In this document: positions 14,398 through 21,300 of the stretch, one piece after another
How the letters are laid out: every line of letters begins with the position of its first letter
Numbering within the stretch: position 1 is the first letter of the stretch
Assembly (NCBI GenBank): GCA_041740935.1
Contig: JBGSLA010000190.1
Coordinates: 1-21,300, forward strand
Direction of reading: 5' to 3'
Source: JBGSLA01 sp041740935
Lineage (GTDB): Bacteria > Desulfobacterota > Desulfobaccia > Desulfobaccales > 0-14-0-80-60-11
Length of the DNA: 21,300 bases
Notes under the pieces: generated by a model
Databases searched by the model: none
What the model saw: only the letters and a program-made list of their open reading frames with translations
What the model was told of the DNA's origin: nothing
Program-made: the position numbers and the translations under genes

Positions 14398-16257
14398 ATG
14401 CCGGAAGCCATCGTCGGTCTGTCCGCCTATTATCACGACAGCGCCGCGGCCATTTTGGTGGACGGGGAGATTGTCGCCGCGGCCCAGCAGGAGCGCTTCA
14501 GCCGCAAAAAACACGACTATGCCTTCCCCACCCAGGCCCTGGCCTACGTCCTGGAGGAGTCGGGCCTCGACTTGGGCGACCTGGCCGCGGTGGCCTTTTA
14601 CGACAAGCCATACCTCAAGTTTGAGCGGCTTCTGGAAACCTACCACGCCTTCGCCCCCCGGGGTCTCAGGAGCTTTTTGATGGCCATGCCCGTGTGGATC
14701 AAGGAAAAGCTCCTGATGCGCAAGCTCCTCACGGATGAGCTGGCCAAATTCGGGGAAGGCTCACCACCCCTTTTGTTTCCCGAGCATCACCTGTCCCACG
14801 CGGCCAGCGCCTTTTATCCGTCCCCCTTTGAGGAAGCCGCCATCCTGACCATCGACGGGGTGGGGGAATGGGCCACCTCCACCATCGGCCTCGGCAAAGG
14901 CCGCGAGATCACCATCCTGCGGGAGCTGGATTTTCCCCACTCCCTGGGGCTGCTCTATTCGGCCTTCACCTACTACACCGGCTTCAAGGTGAACAGCGGC
15001 GAATACAAGCTCATGGGCCTGGCCCCCTACGGCAACCCGGACGCGGAGCAGACTCAGCGGTTCCGGCAGCTGATCCTGGATGAACTGGTGGACCTGCGGC
15101 CGGACGGCTCCCTGCTCCTCAACATGGACTACTTCGACTACGCCACCGGGCTCACCATGTGCCGGGACGACCGCTTTGCGCGGCTGTTCGGCATCCCGCC
15201 CCGGCCCCGGGAGAGTGTGCTCACCCAGGAATATATGAACATGGCCATGGCCATCCAGCAGGTCACCGAAGAAGTGGTGCTGCGCATGGCCGACACCGCC
15301 AGGGAGCTCACTGGCGCCGATTACCTCACCATGGCCGGGGGCGTGGCCCTAAACTGCGTGGCCAACGGCAAACTGCTGCGCCGGAACACCTTCAAGGACA
15401 TCTATATTCAGCCCGCCGCCGGGGACGCCGGGGGCGCGGTGGGCGCCGCCCTGGCCGCCTGGCACATCGAGCAGGGCAAGGAACGGAAAGTCCCCACCGG
15501 CATGGACGCCATGCAGGGCTCCTATCTGGGGCCTGAGTTCGGCGCGGACGAAATCAAGCGGGTGGTGAGAAGGCATGGCGCCCCTTTTCGGCGCTATCCG
15601 GATTTTGACGAGCTTATAAGGGACGTGGCCCAACTTTTGGATCAGGGCCAGGTGGTGGGCTGGTTTCAGGGGCGCATGGAATGGGGGCCCCGGGCCCTGG
15701 GGAACCGCAGCATCCTGGGGGACGCCCGCAACCCGGAAATGCAGAAGCGCCTGAACCTGAAGATTAAATACCGGGAGGGCTTCCGTCCCTTCGCGCCCTC
15801 GGTGCTGCATGAGGAGACGGCCACCTTTTTCGAGCTGGACCGGCCCTCCCCCTACATGCTCCTGGTGGCCCCGGTTAACCCGGAGCGCCGCCGGCCCCTG
15901 CCGCCGGACTATCAGAACCTGGATATGTTCGACCGCCTCTACATCCAGCGCTCGGACGTGCCGGCCATCACCCACGTGGATTACTCGGCCCGCATTCAGA
16001 CGGTGCACCGGGAGACCAACGAAAAATACTGGCGCCTCATCCAGGCCTTTAAGGACCTCACCGGCTGCGGCCTCATCGTCAACACCAGCTTCAACGTCCG
16101 GGGCGAACCCATCGTCTGCACCCCGGAGGACGCCTACCGCTGCTTCATGCGCACCGAAATGGACTACCTGGTGATGGAAGACTTCCTGTTCGCCAAGCCG
16201 GAGCAGCCCGCGTTCCAGGAAAAGGGCGACTGGCGCCAGGATTACGAACTGGATTAA
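14398..16257 (+). CDS. O-carbamoyltransferase (NodU/CmcH/TobZ family)
   Basis: A 619-residue cytosolic enzyme. The N-terminal Kae1/YrdC-like part opens with IVGLSAYYHDSAAAIL and has the metal-binding PEHHLSHAASA motif (about 128-138), TIDGVGEWA (151-159), SGEYKLMGLAPYG (200-212), GGVALNCVANGKL (314-326) and GDAGGAVGAA (342-351). The C-terminal part has GRMEWGPRALGNRSIL (425-440) and FRPFAPSVL (462-470), both conserved carbamoyltransferase motifs. Known chemistry: carbamoyl phosphate and ATP give carbamoyl-adenylate, and the carbamoyl group passes to a hydroxyl of a sugar or natural product. The acceptor is not identifiable; nearby RmlD suggests, weakly, a sugar. AAGG precedes the ATG. It is the last gene of the cassette, followed by a bidirectional terminator. 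Length is normal for the family. Confidence 0.93.
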   Translation: MPEAIVGLSAYYHDSAAAILVDGEIVAAAQQERFSRKKHDYAFPTQALAYVLEESGLDLGDLAAVAFYDKPYLKFERLLETYHAFAPRGLRSFLMAMPVWIKEKLLMRKLLTDELAKFGEGSPPLLFPEHHLSHAASAFYPSPFEEAAILTIDGVGEWATSTIGLGKGREITILRELDFPHSLGLLYSAFTYYTGFKVNSGEYKLMGLAPYGNPDAEQTQRFRQLILDELVDLRPDGSLLLNMDYFDYATGLTMCRDDRFARLFGIPPRPRESVLTQEYMNMAMAIQQVTEEVVLRMADTARELTGADYLTMAGGVALNCVANGKLLRRNTFKDIYIQPAAGDAGGAVGAALAAWHIEQGKERKVPTGMDAMQGSYLGPEFGADEIKRVVRRHGAPFRRYPDFDELIRDVAQLLDQGQVVGWFQGRMEWGPRALGNRSILGDARNPEMQKRLNLKIKYREGFRPFAPSVLHEETATFFELDRPSPYMLLVAPVNPERRRPLPPDYQNLDMFDRLYIQRSDVPAITHVDYSARIQTVHRETNEKYWRLIQAFKDLTGCGLIVNTSFNVRGEPIVCTPEDAYRCFMRTEMDYLVMEDFLFAKPEQPAFQEKGDWRQDYELD

Positions 16258-16262
16258 GAAAA

Positions 16263-16304
16263 GCCGGGGAGCAGTCAGGGGCCCCCAGCCTCCCCGGCCT
16301 TTTT
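16263..16304. terminator. Bidirectional terminator between carbamoyltransferase and SGNH gene
   Basis: GCCGGGGAG (16263-16271) pairs with CTCCCCGGC (16290-16298), followed on the plus strand by CTTTTT. On the minus strand the same stem is followed by TTTTCTT. It lies between the two convergent stops and can serve both. Confidence 0.8.
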
Positions 16305-16317
16305 CCCCTGCCTTGGT

Positions 16318-17397
16318 TCACCAGTCTCGCTTCCTCAACTCCCGGGCCAGGGCCTCGGCTACCATACGGTTCCCCGCGACGTTCAGGTGAATCCCGTCCG
16401 TCTCGTACACCGGCTCCGTCCTGGAGCAGAGAATGTTCTGGAACTCGAGGAAATGGGGCTCATCCTTGAGATCAGTCGTCAGGGTCTGATAGACCACGGT
16501 AAAATTCTTTTTAAATTTGAGAAACCTGCTGTTCATGATGGCAAGTTGCTGTTCCTGCTTGCTGACCACTGAGTCCACTTGCCCGGTTTCCATCCAAATG
16601 AGCGGTTGCCAAACCACCAGAAACCTGGCGCCGTAGGCAGCCGCCAGCCGCTGGGCCTGGTCATAGCGCCGCTGCATCGCCTGGCCCATTTCCCCTAATG
16701 CCGGATCATCCCGGGACAAAGGCGCCACTGCCTGACTCAGCCGGTCATAGGTCTCCAGGGTAAAGGAAGCATAGAGGGCCGCAACCAGGGGTTTAAGCAA
16801 CCCGAAAGCGCTGTGGCGATAACTCTCGACGGGACCCTGGAGTCGGCGATAGCCGTAGTGGGCATGGGGGTTGCGGTACTCGTTGAAGTAAATGCAATCA
16901 TTGGCCCCGTCGTAGAATATGACCAGGTCCGGAGGTTGGGGGTTCTCCATCAACAGTTTTTGCAGGTACTTGATTTCCAACACGGAATTGAAGGTGTTTT
17001 CCCCATAATTGGTGATTGCCGCGGATCGGCGCTCTCCCGGCCCGTTGAGCTGCTGGGCCAGAAAACTGGCAATCGTCTGCTGGTAGGGAACCTTTTCGCA
17101 GCGGGTGGTCGAGCCGCCCAACATCCAGATATGTTTAGCTTTCTTCTCCTCCTGGGCCGGAGGGTTATTGGCCGTAGGCATGACTCCCTTGAAGTTGAGA
17201 AACTGGGCATACGGATCATACCGCACCTGGCTCCCTTTCCAGATGGAACCGAAGAGGATCAGGTTCGTGACCGTGATCAGGATGAAACAGCCTATTTCCA
17301 GCAAGAGCAGGGCCAGGATAAGCCGCTTCAGCCAGGTCAGGAGAATTCCGCCAAGATATCGGGCAGAAAAGCCTCGCGGCTGGTTTTCTCGGTGCAC
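16318..17397 (-). CDS. Membrane-anchored SGNH/GDSL hydrolase, paralogue 2
   Basis: A 359-residue protein with one N-terminal transmembrane segment (LILALLLLEIGCFILITVTNL) followed by an SGNH hydrolase domain. Catalytic blocks are visible: MLGGSTT with the nucleophile Ser at residue 96, NYGEN (Gly block), YDGANDC with Asn167, and DGIHLN with Asp334/His337. Known chemistry of the fold: esterase or deacetylase activity on O-acyl groups of glycans or lipids. I chose the GTG at 17395-17397 because AGGAG lies 7 bases upstream and because the resulting length equals that of the paralogue. A TTG at 17428-17430 would add 11 residues without a ribosome site. It follows the paralogue by 57 bases on the same strand. 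The active site probably faces the periplasm, as the residues after the anchor carry the domain. Confidence 0.85.
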   Translation of the reverse strand: MHRENQPRGFSARYLGGILLTWLKRLILALLLLEIGCFILITVTNLILFGSIWKGSQVRYDPYAQFLNFKGVMPTANNPPAQEEKKAKHIWMLGGSTTRCEKVPYQQTIASFLAQQLNGPGERRSAAITNYGENTFNSVLEIKYLQKLLMENPQPPDLVIFYDGANDCIYFNEYRNPHAHYGYRRLQGPVESYRHSAFGLLKPLVAALYASFTLETYDRLSQAVAPLSRDDPALGEMGQAMQRRYDQAQRLAAAYGARFLVVWQPLIWMETGQVDSVVSKQEQQLAIMNSRFLKFKKNFTVVYQTLTTDLKDEPHFLEFQNILCSRTEPVYETDGIHLNVAGNRMVAEALARELRKRDW

Positions 17398-17454
17398 CAG
17401 ATTACTCCTCGGTTGACGGGAAGGTTGCAAATCTGCTCTCTTTTTCAGCTCTCC

Positions 17455-18534
17455 TTACGGCCCTTCTCCCTTGTTCAGCCATCCCCTCTCTTTTAAGAGC
17501 TGGGCCAAACGCCTGGCCACCATCCGGTTCCCCGGCGCCCTGAGATGCACCCCGTCAGCCTCATACACCGGGGCGGTCCGGGAGGTCAGGGCGTTCCGCA
17601 AGTCCACAAAATAGGGCTTATCCTTGAGACGGTCCGCCAGCAGGTTGTAGGTCACCATAAAATTGCGTCGCACTTCAAAAAAATTTGACCCCATGATGCT
17701 GAGGTCCTTTTCTTTGGCCCGGACCAGGGGGTCCACTTCGGCGGTTTCCACCCACAAAAACGGCTGCCACACCAGGAGAAAGTCCGCCCCGTAGGCCCCC
17801 GCCAGCCGGCGGACGTGCTCATAGCGTTTCTCGGTGGCCGCCGCCAGCTCCCGGGGGGCGGGATTCTCAGGATTTACCGGCACCTTTATCTGCCTGAATT
17901 TGTCGAAGGCCTCTTTGCTAAAGGACGAATAAACCGCGGCCTTCAAGGGTTTCAAGAGACCGAAAATGCTCCCCCGGTAGTTTTCAATCATGGCCCGCAA
18001 CCGCCGTTGGCCATAGTGGGCCTGGGGGGTGCGGTACTGGTTGAAATAGGAGCAGTCATTGGCGCCGTCATAAAAAATTATGAGGTCCGGCGGCTTGCCG
18101 GTCTCTATCAGCAGTTTTTGTAAGTACTTGGTTTCCATGAGGGAATTAAACGAGTTTTCGCCGTAATTGTTCAGGACCACTTTTTCCGGGCTGCCCGGCC
18201 GGTTCAGAATTTCGGCTAGATAACTGGGGATGGTTTCCCCGTCTTTTACCCAGCCGCCCCGCATGGTGGACCCACCCAAGAGCCAGATACGCCGGGGAGA
18301 TTTCTCAGACGCCAGGGAATTGGACTCCGGAGGATTATGCCGGGTGGGCTTCACCCCTTCAACGTGCAGGAACAGGGCATAGGCGTCATAGGCAACCTGG
18401 GAGCCGTCCCAGGGAATCCCGAAAATCATCAGGTTCGTCACCGTAATCAGCAGGAAACAGAAGATTTCCACACCGATGAGCGTCAGGATGAGCCACTTCA
18501 GCCCCATCCACAGGAGGCGAAAAAACTTCTTCAC
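17455..18534 (-). CDS. Membrane-anchored SGNH/GDSL hydrolase, paralogue 1
   Basis: A 359-residue paralogue of the next gene, similar over its full length. A transmembrane anchor at about 13-37 (LKWLILTLIGVEIFCFLLIT) precedes the SGNH domain. Its blocks are LLGGSTM with Ser89, NYGENSFN (123-130), YDGANDC with Asn159, and DGVH with Asp327/His330, so the active site is intact. The start is a GTG at 18532-18534 with AAAGGG about 8 bases upstream; no ATG serves the same domain. It is the first gene of a two-gene unit and is divergent from a MerR-type regulator 201 bases away. SGNH hydrolases frequently neighbour SxtJ and carbamoyltransferase genes, so I infer that these enzymes act on the same product. 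Two diverged copies may prefer different acyl groups or positions. Confidence 0.85.
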   Translation of the reverse strand: MKKFFRLLWMGLKWLILTLIGVEIFCFLLITVTNLMIFGIPWDGSQVAYDAYALFLHVEGVKPTRHNPPESNSLASEKSPRRIWLLGGSTMRGGWVKDGETIPSYLAEILNRPGSPEKVVLNNYGENSFNSLMETKYLQKLLIETGKPPDLIIFYDGANDCSYFNQYRTPQAHYGQRRLRAMIENYRGSIFGLLKPLKAAVYSSFSKEAFDKFRQIKVPVNPENPAPRELAAATEKRYEHVRRLAGAYGADFLLVWQPFLWVETAEVDPLVRAKEKDLSIMGSNFFEVRRNFMVTYNLLADRLKDKPYFVDLRNALTSRTAPVYEADGVHLRAPGNRMVARRLAQLLKERGWLNKGEGP

Positions 18535-18610
18535 CGCCTCGGCCCTTTCGGAAATTTGGTATGCTGGCGTCTGACTTGGGGATGGCGGCCCCTGGCGAAC
18601 ATCGACATAA

Positions 18611-18629
18611 TTTCCTCAAAATTAGGAAA
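18611..18629. promoter_or_regulatory. Inverted repeat in the merR/SGNH divergent spacer
   Basis: TTTCCT (18611-18616) and AGGAAA (18624-18629) are separated by 7 AT-rich bases. The size (19 bp) and location between divergent genes suit an operator, possibly for the adjacent MerR-type protein. The right arm overlaps a TTCCACATTTT motif seen in two other spacers. Confidence 0.35.
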
Positions 18630-18642
18630 ATGTGGAAAAAAA

Positions 18643-18672
18643 TTGAAGGGATTCGCCTTTGCGTTCGATAGT
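18643..18672 (+). promoter_or_regulatory. Candidate promoter of the MerR-type regulator gene
   Basis: TTGAAG (18643-18648), 18 bases, GATAGT (18667-18672). Each box matches 4/6. It would give a leader of about 55 bases. Confidence 0.3.
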
Positions 18673-18735
18673 TTTATCAAGAACGGAGCATTGTGGACAA
18701 GGAAGTCCAGATACATATCAGGGAGAGATGCGCCC

Positions 18736-18993
18736 ATGGAACTGTACCAACCCAATCTCAAGCTCACCATCGACCAGGTTTCCCGGATTACCGGAGTGAA
18801 AAAAGTAACCCTGCGCTATTGGGAGAAATCCTTCGGGGAGTTCCTGCAGCCCGGCCGCACGAATTCCCAGCGCCGGGAATATAGCATGACCGATCTCGAA
18901 ATCGTCGACAACATCAAAAAGCTCCTGGAGGAAGAGCACCTGACCAACCAGGGAGTAAGGCTTCGCCTGGGAGAAAGAACCGGCCGAGGGTGA
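18736..18993 (+). CDS. Minimal MerR-type DNA-binding protein
   Basis: An 85-residue protein that contains only the winged-helix DNA-binding domain of the MerR family: LTIDQVSRITGVKKVTLRYW (helix-turn-helix, about 10-29), the wing QRREYSMTDLEIVDNIKKLL (about 45-64) and a third helix (NQGVRLRL). The dimerisation helix and effector-binding domain of full MerR proteins are missing. The ATG at 18736 has GGGAGAG upstream; an ATG at 18728 is in another frame. It is divergent from the SGNH hydrolase pair, so control of those genes and of itself is plausible but not shown. Stand-alone MerR domains of this size are common in deltaproteobacteria (from memory), so I do not treat it as broken. Confidence 0.85.
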   Translation: MELYQPNLKLTIDQVSRITGVKKVTLRYWEKSFGEFLQPGRTNSQRREYSMTDLEIVDNIKKLLEEEHLTNQGVRLRLGERTGRG

Positions 18994-19246
18994 CCGCTCC
19001 CCGAAACTTCCTTAAACTGCAATCCGGGTTCTGGCGGGCGGGAAAGGCGTTTTGAAACAGAATCCTAAGCTTGTGCGCCTGAGCGCCGTAACGCTTGTCT
19101 GCACCGGCGTCCAGACCCAGGCCTCTTTGGACCGCTAAAGCTTCCCCTTTAAAGGAAAAGTCTGCGCCTGGGCACCCTGGCTGCTCGGCGGGTTTTTCTC
19201 CCCCACCGGACGGCTCCCCTCCACCCGGCCAAGCCCCATAACGATC

Positions 19247-20128
19247 CTACATCTCCCCCGCCTCCCGCAGCAGGTCCTCCCGAAAGGCCCCCACAAACTC
19301 GTCCAGGTCCTCTTCCCAGGGGCGCATGAGGTTCAGGCCCGCCTCCTTTAAGCGCCCATTCGCCAAAATGGAATTCCGGGGCCGGGCCGCCGGGGTGGGG
19401 TAGTCGCTGGTGGGGCAGGGCCGTATGGGTTTGTCGACCCCCATCCTCTCCAAAAAAGCCCGGGCCAGCTCAAACCAGGTGCAGCAGCCCAAGGCCACGG
19501 CGTGATAGATGCCCCGGCCGTCCGCCTCTATAAGCCGGGCCAGTTGCCGGGCCAAACGGCAGGACCAGGTGGGGCAGCCGAATTGGTCATCCACCACCTT
19601 GAGTTCCGGAATCTGGGGGGACCGCGCCAGGCTCAGGATTTTTTTCAGAAAATTGGGGCCGTGCCGCCCATACAGCCAGGCGGTGCGCACGATGATATGG
19701 CGGTGGCCGACGCCCCGGATGGCTTCCTCGCCTTCCAGCTTGGTGCGGCCGTACCCGGACAGGGGCCCCGTGGGGTCGTCCTCCAGATAGGGGGTGGGCG
19801 GCGGCTTGCGCCCGTCAAACACGTAATCCGACGAAATGTGCAGCAAGAGGACCCCGTGACGGGCGGCGGCCAGGGCCAGGTTCCGGGGGCCGGTGACATT
19901 AGCCCGGACCGCCTCCTCCCGGGCGGTTTCGCACCGGTCCACCTGGGTAAAGGCCGCGCAGTTCACCACCGCGTCTGGGCGCCAACGGGACAGGGCCGTC
20001 TCCACCTGGCCGGGCTCGGCGATGTCCAGGTCCCCGCGGCCCAAAGCCACAACCTCATGATTTTCCTGGAAAACCTCCAGACAGTCCCGACCCAGCAGCC
20101 CCCCGGCGCCGGTAAGGAGGATTTTCAT
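19247..20128 (-). CDS. rmlD: dTDP-4-dehydrorhamnose reductase
   Basis: A 293-residue cytosolic short-chain dehydrogenase/reductase. The N-terminus MKILLTGAGGLLGRD is the nucleotide-binding GxxGxxG loop; SSDYVFDG (99-106) and YGRTK (Y126, K130) supply the catalytic Tyr/Lys pair. VNCAAFTQVDRCE (55-67) and VDDQFGCPTW are RmlD-family signatures. Known reaction: NAD(P)H reduction of dTDP-4-dehydro-L-rhamnose to dTDP-L-rhamnose, the last step of rhamnose donor synthesis. The ATG at 20126-20128 has AGGG 6 bases upstream and gives the normal family length. Starting further upstream would add 15 residues unlike the family. RmlA, B and C are not in the window. It lies alone between a 250-base spacer and a repeat-rich region. 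Confidence 0.92.
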   Translation of the reverse strand: MKILLTGAGGLLGRDCLEVFQENHEVVALGRGDLDIAEPGQVETALSRWRPDAVVNCAAFTQVDRCETAREEAVRANVTGPRNLALAAARHGVLLLHISSDYVFDGRKPPPTPYLEDDPTGPLSGYGRTKLEGEEAIRGVGHRHIIVRTAWLYGRHGPNFLKKILSLARSPQIPELKVVDDQFGCPTWSCRLARQLARLIEADGRGIYHAVALGCCTWFELARAFLERMGVDKPIRPCPTSDYPTPAARPRNSILANGRLKEAGLNLMRPWEEDLDEFVGAFREDLLREAGEM

Positions 20129-20154
20129 GGTTTGCCCTGAAAAGTTTTTCGTAG

Positions 20155-20171
20155 GGTGCGTCTTACGCACC
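20155..20171 (+). repeat. Hairpin GGTGCGT-CTT-ACGCACC
   Basis: A perfect 7-bp stem with a 3-base loop, preceded by GTAG, 27 bases upstream of the rmlD start (on the other strand). It resembles an interspersed palindrome type widespread in bacteria (from memory); only one copy is in the window. Confidence 0.5.
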
Positions 20172-20189
20172 AATTAATCAGGAAAAAGC

Positions 20190-20206
20190 GGCGGGTGGTG
20201 CCCGCC
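20190..20206 (-). repeat. 17-bp GC palindrome repeat, copy 2
   Basis: Reads GGCGGGCACCACCCGCC on the minus strand, 16/17 identical to 6546-6562. It forms a 6-bp stem with a 5-base loop. Confidence 0.6.
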
Positions 20207-20214
20207 CCACGCGG

Positions 20215-20268
20215 CTTTGCATGCTTTACGGGTGAGCCAACGGCTCATGAGCAACTGCTCTGAAAAGT
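20215..20268 (+). repeat. 54-bp palindromic repeat, copy A
   Basis: It starts CTTTGCATGCTTTACGGG and ends CTCTGAAAAGT. The core stem is TGAGCC-AAC-GGCTCA. By eye, 44 of 54 positions match copy B, with a compensatory pair change in the stem. Its end overlaps the heptad element. Confidence 0.75.
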
Positions 20269-20299
20269 CCAAAGTTCAGGGTCCAGGGTCCAAAGTCAA
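20261..20299 (-). repeat. Five TGGACYY-type heptads, copy 2
   Basis: On the minus strand the units are TTGACTT, TGGACCC, TGGACCC, TGAACTT, TGGACTT, then TTCA: the same number, order and ending as 6573-6611. It shares its last 8 bases with copy A of the 54-bp repeat. Confidence 0.7.
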
Positions 20300-20309
20300 A
20301 AAAGCCGGT

Positions 20310-20363
20310 CTTTTCATGCTTTGCGGGTGGGCCGAAGGCCCATGAGGAGCTGTCCTGAAAAGT
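20310..20363 (+). repeat. 54-bp palindromic repeat, copy B
   Basis: It starts CTTTTCATGCTTTGCGGG and ends TCCTGAAAAGT. The core stem is TGGGCC-GAA-GGCCCA. It begins 95 bases after copy A begins, in the same orientation. A short remnant of the tail, CTGAAAAGT, also occurs at 20137-20145. Confidence 0.75.
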
Positions 20364-20389
20364 TTGGGGCTCTCAGTGCTCATTCAGCC

Positions 20390-20441
20390 GGTGGCACAGG
20401 TTTTCAACCTGTGCCTGCACAGGCGGGACGCCTGTACCACC
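20390..20441 (+). repeat. GCACAGGT hairpin repeat, copy 2, with three-way-junction layout
   Basis: Outer arms GGTGG (20390-20394) and CCACC (20437-20441) enclose two hairpins: GCACAGGT/ACCTGTGC (20394-20401 with 20407-20414) and ACAGGC/GCCTGT (20419-20424 with 20430-20435). The first hairpin equals 6486-6507 except for the loop. Confidence 0.65.
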
Positions 20442-20970
20442 AGGCCTTTCCAGGTTTTTAAAGAACCGGGGGGCATAAGCGGCTGTTTCTTCTGGTCCCC
20501 AAGCTTCCTCCCAGGAGCCGGCTTTACCCGCCACGCCCTGCCGGGCTCCGCTTCCGGCACATGAGCGCGACGGCCGCCGCCCGTCCTACAGGTCTAAGCA
20601 TCATAATGTATCTTATAGCAAGTTGCGCTCAAACGGGCAATGTATCCTGTAGCCGCAAACTTTGCCGTGAAAATCCCCTGGGAAATAGCGAAGCATCTGG
20701 TATTTTCAAAAGCTTGAGAGCCTTCACGCCGTCCAGCATGACAAATTAAACCACTTTGGCCAGAGCCTCAAGGAGCTTGCTGCATCACCACCCGAGGGCG
20801 CCATACCTGACGCCCCCTGCCTGGGTTCGGGAAAAACCTTGAGCACCGGCATCTTACCTGGACAGCACCGGCTGGAAGCCTGTGCTCCCGAGTTGCAGGG
20901 TGGGAGGCGGCGGCGGGGGTTCCACAACCCCTGCCCCTCTCCCTCAAACTTTTCCGGACCGCGCCCAATG
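20442..20970. other. Gene-free spacer between repeats and PPTase gene
   Basis: I see no credible gene here; open frames are short and without ribosome sites or recognisable families. It contains an imperfect direct repeat, AATGTATCTTATAGC (20605-20619) and AATGTATCCTGTAGC (20639-20653), 34 bases apart, and a hairpin GGGGTT-CCAC-AACCCC (20916-20931) about 40 bases past the end of the phosphopantetheinyl transferase gene. Confidence 0.5.
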
Positions 20971-21300
20971 TCAGGCAACGGCCAGCGCCAGCCAGCCGTC
21001 GGGCAGGGCCCGGGCCCAGGCCCTGATGGGCTCCGAGGCCTGGACGACCAGATGGAGTCCCTCCCCGTCGGGAACACCGGGGACTACCTCCAGGTCCAGG
21101 GGGTCCCCGGTGTGAAACCCCACCCCCAAGGCTTTGACTGCGGCCTCTTTGGCGGCCCACAGCAAGGCTGCGGCCGAGGCCGTCCGGCCCCGGCAGTGCC
21201 GCCAGGCCCAGTCCCATTCCCGGGGACCGAAGGCCCGGGCGGAGGGATAGGGGGGCACAAAATCCGCCTCCCGGGCGGCGTCCACCCCCACCTGACCCGC
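20971..21300 (-). CDS. 4'-phosphopantetheinyl transferase superfamily protein, C-terminal part
   Basis: The gene runs off the right edge; its frame is open to base 21300 and its start is not visible. About 110 residues are present. The start of the visible part, GQVGVDAAREADF, fits the VGVDxE-like metal-binding strand, and LLWAAKEAAVKALGVGF contains the WxxKEAxxK signature of this superfamily. Known reaction: transfer of 4'-phosphopantetheine from CoA to a Ser on a carrier protein (acyl, peptidyl or aryl carrier). The visible arrangement is closer to Sfp-type than AcpS-type enzymes, but this cannot be settled from the fragment. Its substrate carrier is outside the window. Fatty acid synthesis and a secondary-metabolite pathway are both possible. 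Confidence 0.8.
   Translation of the reverse strand, partial: AGQVGVDAAREADFVPPYPSARAFGPREWDWAWRHCRGRTASAAALLWAAKEAAVKALGVGFHTGDPLDLEVVPGVPDGEGLHLVVQASEPIRAWARALPDGWLALAVA

Noticed and set aside
18627..18640. TTTTTCCACA as a DnaA box and hence a replication origin
   Set aside because: Only one near-match is present, with no cluster of boxes, no AT-rich unwinding element array and no dnaA or dnaN nearby.
19113..19172. CCCAGGC ... GCCTGGG as a terminator for the MerR-type gene
   Set aside because: The arms are about 45 bases apart, the interior does not pair well and no T-run follows directly.
20605..20653. Imperfect direct repeat AATGTATC-YTRTAGC as an attachment site or CRISPR remnant
   Set aside because: Two copies with a 34-base period are too few, there is no cas gene or integrase in the window, and the sequence between them is unremarkable.

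Overview
The window is a GC-rich chromosomal stretch from a Gram-negative bacterium. An Mla/MCE lipid-transport operon with outer-membrane-type lipoproteins, SLC13/ArsB-type permeases, a prepilin peptidase and a carbamoyltransferase/SxtJ cassette fit a Desulfobacterota-like (deltaproteobacterial) genome. That placement is inferred from gene content and base composition; no rRNA or marker gene is present. No tRNA, rRNA, CRISPR array or transposase was recognised.

Layout. (1) 1-1107: 3' part of a PEP-utilising (PEP synthase/PPDK-like) enzyme that enters from the left edge. (2) 1125-3405, minus strand: an ArsB/NhaD-type permease carrying an unusual extracytoplasmic N-terminal domain, followed by a stand-alone receiver-domain response regulator. 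(3) 3600-6223, plus strand, divergent from (2): two tandem paralogous CBS-domain proteins and a DASS/SLC13-type permease, closed by a clear terminator. (4) 6304-6625: a repeat-rich spacer leading into a prepilin peptidase. (5) 7500-8042: a BrnT/BrnA toxin-antitoxin pair that looks leaderless. (6) 13180-8254, minus strand: two paralogous Cache-like lipoproteins, a STAS-MlaE fusion permease, MlaF ATPase, MlaD (MCE) protein and a PqiC-like lipoprotein. The last four form a compact lipid-transport operon. (7) 13710-16257, plus strand: SxtJ-like membrane protein, a 49-residue DUF5989-type protein and a large carbamoyltransferase. A bidirectional terminator separates these from two same-length SGNH hydrolase paralogues on the minus strand (16318-18534). 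(8) 18736-18993: a minimal MerR-type regulator divergent from the hydrolases. (9) 19247-20128, minus: RmlD (dTDP-4-dehydrorhamnose reductase). (10) 20129-20970: a gene-free, repeat-dense spacer. (11) 20971 to the right edge, minus: the C-terminal part of a 4'-phosphopantetheinyl transferase.

Functionally, much of the window concerns the cell envelope: lipid trafficking (6), carbamoylation and possible esterase trimming of a glycan or secondary metabolite (7), rhamnose precursor supply (9), and anion or organic-acid transport with adenylate-sensing CBS partners (3). The most unusual signals are: the twin Cache-like lipoproteins at the head of the Mla operon; the two spacers 13.6 kb apart (6426-6611 and 20137-20441) that carry the same set of palindromic and heptad repeat modules in different orders, one showing compensatory base changes in its stem; and several genes whose best promoter places the start of transcription at or within a few bases of the start codon.
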